In this document: one piece after another, positions 33,041 to 33,457 of the stretch
Layout: the number at the start of each line of letters is the position of its first letter
Position numbering within the stretch: position 1 is the stretch's first letter
Origin: Promethearchaeota archaeon
GTDB taxonomy: Archaea; Asgardarchaeota; Lokiarchaeia; Sigyniarchaeales; SOKP01
DNA length: 33,457 bases
Reading direction: 5' to 3'
Assembly (NCBI GenBank): GCA_011364975.1
Contig: RDOE01000036.1
Coordinates: 1-33,457 of the forward strand
Notes under the pieces: model-generated
Told to the model about the DNA's origin: nothing
Seen by the model: the letters and a program-made list of their open reading frames with translations, nothing else
The model's database searches: none
Translations under genes and position numbers: made by a program

Positions 33041-33457
33041 TTGACAGAAGAATTAGAGAAAAAAGTATATCGGGGAAGAATTAAGGTTACGTATAAACAT
33101 ACTGGTGGAGCCTATGTTGAAAAATTTATAACTGCTATTGGCAAAGAACAAAAAATTATGGGGATTAAATGCCCTAAATGCCTAAAAGTTCAAGTACCAC
33201 CCAAAATGATTTGTTTCAAGTGCTTTGAGAAAATGGATGAATGGGTTGAATTAGGAAATGAGGGAACGCTTAAGGGATTCACAGTAGTCACTCATTCTAC
33301 ATCTGTAATGCCATTAGAACCACCCTTTGCATATGGTTTAATTAAGCTTGATGGTGCAGATACCGATTTCGTACATGTTATTAAAGAAAGTGATCCTAAG
33401 AACCTTCAAATTGGAATGAGAGTAAAGGCCGTTTTCAATGAAAAACCACGTAAAAGA
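33041..33457 (+). CDS. DUF35 zinc-ribbon/OB-fold protein, partial (runs off the window)
   Basis: An open frame of 139 codons begins at TTG 33041 and continues to the last base without a stop. The translation has a zinc ribbon CPKC (44-47) and CFKC (58-61), then an OB-fold with GTLKGFTVVTHS and FAYGLIKLDGADTDFVHVI, closely similar to the preceding DUF35 protein. By comparison with that gene only about 10-30 residues should be missing. It is the fourth gene of the operon, preceded by a good SD. The presence of two DUF35 paralogues after two thiolase-fold paralogues suggests matched pairs in one complex. Confidence 0.87.
   Translation, partial: MTEELEKKVYRGRIKVTYKHTGGAYVEKFITAIGKEQKIMGIKCPKCLKVQVPPKMICFKCFEKMDEWVELGNEGTLKGFTVVTHSTSVMPLEPPFAYGLIKLDGADTDFVHVIKESDPKNLQIGMRVKAVFNEKPRKR

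Noticed and set aside
1..33457. tRNA, rRNA, CRISPR array or insertion sequence
   Set aside because: No TpsiC-type GTTCRA arm with paired stems, no regularly spaced repeat array and no transposase or terminal inverted repeats were found by eye in the intergenic DNA, none of which exceeds about 230 bp.

Overview
The window is AT-rich and gene-dense and looks archaeal. Evidence: two tetrahydromethanopterin C1 enzymes (Mtd and Ftr), an archaeal/eukaryotic-type glycyl-tRNA synthetase, thiolase-fold proteins paired with DUF35 zinc-ribbon/OB-fold proteins, and many genes whose TATA-like box sits about 25-29 nt upstream of the start codon (leaderless transcripts). H4MPT C1 metabolism combined with bacterial-type GlpD, BKACE and acyl-CoA dehydrogenase, plus TPR and double-anchored surface proteins, would fit an Asgard (Lokiarchaeia-like) archaeon. 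That placement is inference; no single gene here proves it.

Layout. (1) 0.1-2.4 kb: a small unknown ORF, then divergent mtd (-) and ftr (+). (2) 2.4-6.9 kb: a two-gene minus-strand unit for large surface proteins with membrane anchors at both ends; one carries an alpha/alpha-toroid-like repeat region. (3) 7.0-8.5 kb: glycyl-tRNA synthetase with altered active-site motifs. (4) 8.7-13.9 kb, plus strand: a 7-TM protein, a coiled-coil protein, two tandem GNAT paralogues and a polytopic acyltransferase-like membrane protein. (5) 13.9-16.4 kb, minus strand: two TPR proteins, one with an N-terminal zinc ribbon. (6) 16.5-17.6 kb: radical SAM AmrS, convergent with a 6-TM protein. (7) 18.5-25.2 kb, minus strand: FAD-dependent glycerol-3-phosphate dehydrogenase, a PfkB-type kinase, a DEDD/RNase H-fold exonuclease and two tandem zinc alcohol-dehydrogenase paralogues. 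(8) 25.3 kb to the end: a CoA-thioester region with an acyl-CoA dehydrogenase (-), a thiolase-like/DUF35 pair (+), a beta-keto acid cleavage enzyme (-), and a second operon of thiolase-like, thiolase-like, DUF35 and DUF35 (the last running off the end).

The most striking point is in region 8. All three thiolase-fold proteins lack the nucleophilic cysteine (Gly, Ser and Gly at the aligned position), and the two in the second operon also lack both catalytic histidines, while the fold signature and DUF35 partners are kept. They are unlikely to be ordinary acyl-enzyme thiolases. The closest known precedent is the thiolase-fold aldolase Ltp2 with a DUF35 partner. A 24-bp palindrome and a 19-bp palindrome with similar half-sites (CTTTA...TAAAG) lie in the two divergent promoter regions of this block and may be operators of a shared regulator.

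No intergenic stretch exceeds 300 bases. I saw no tRNA, rRNA, CRISPR array, insertion sequence or pseudogene.
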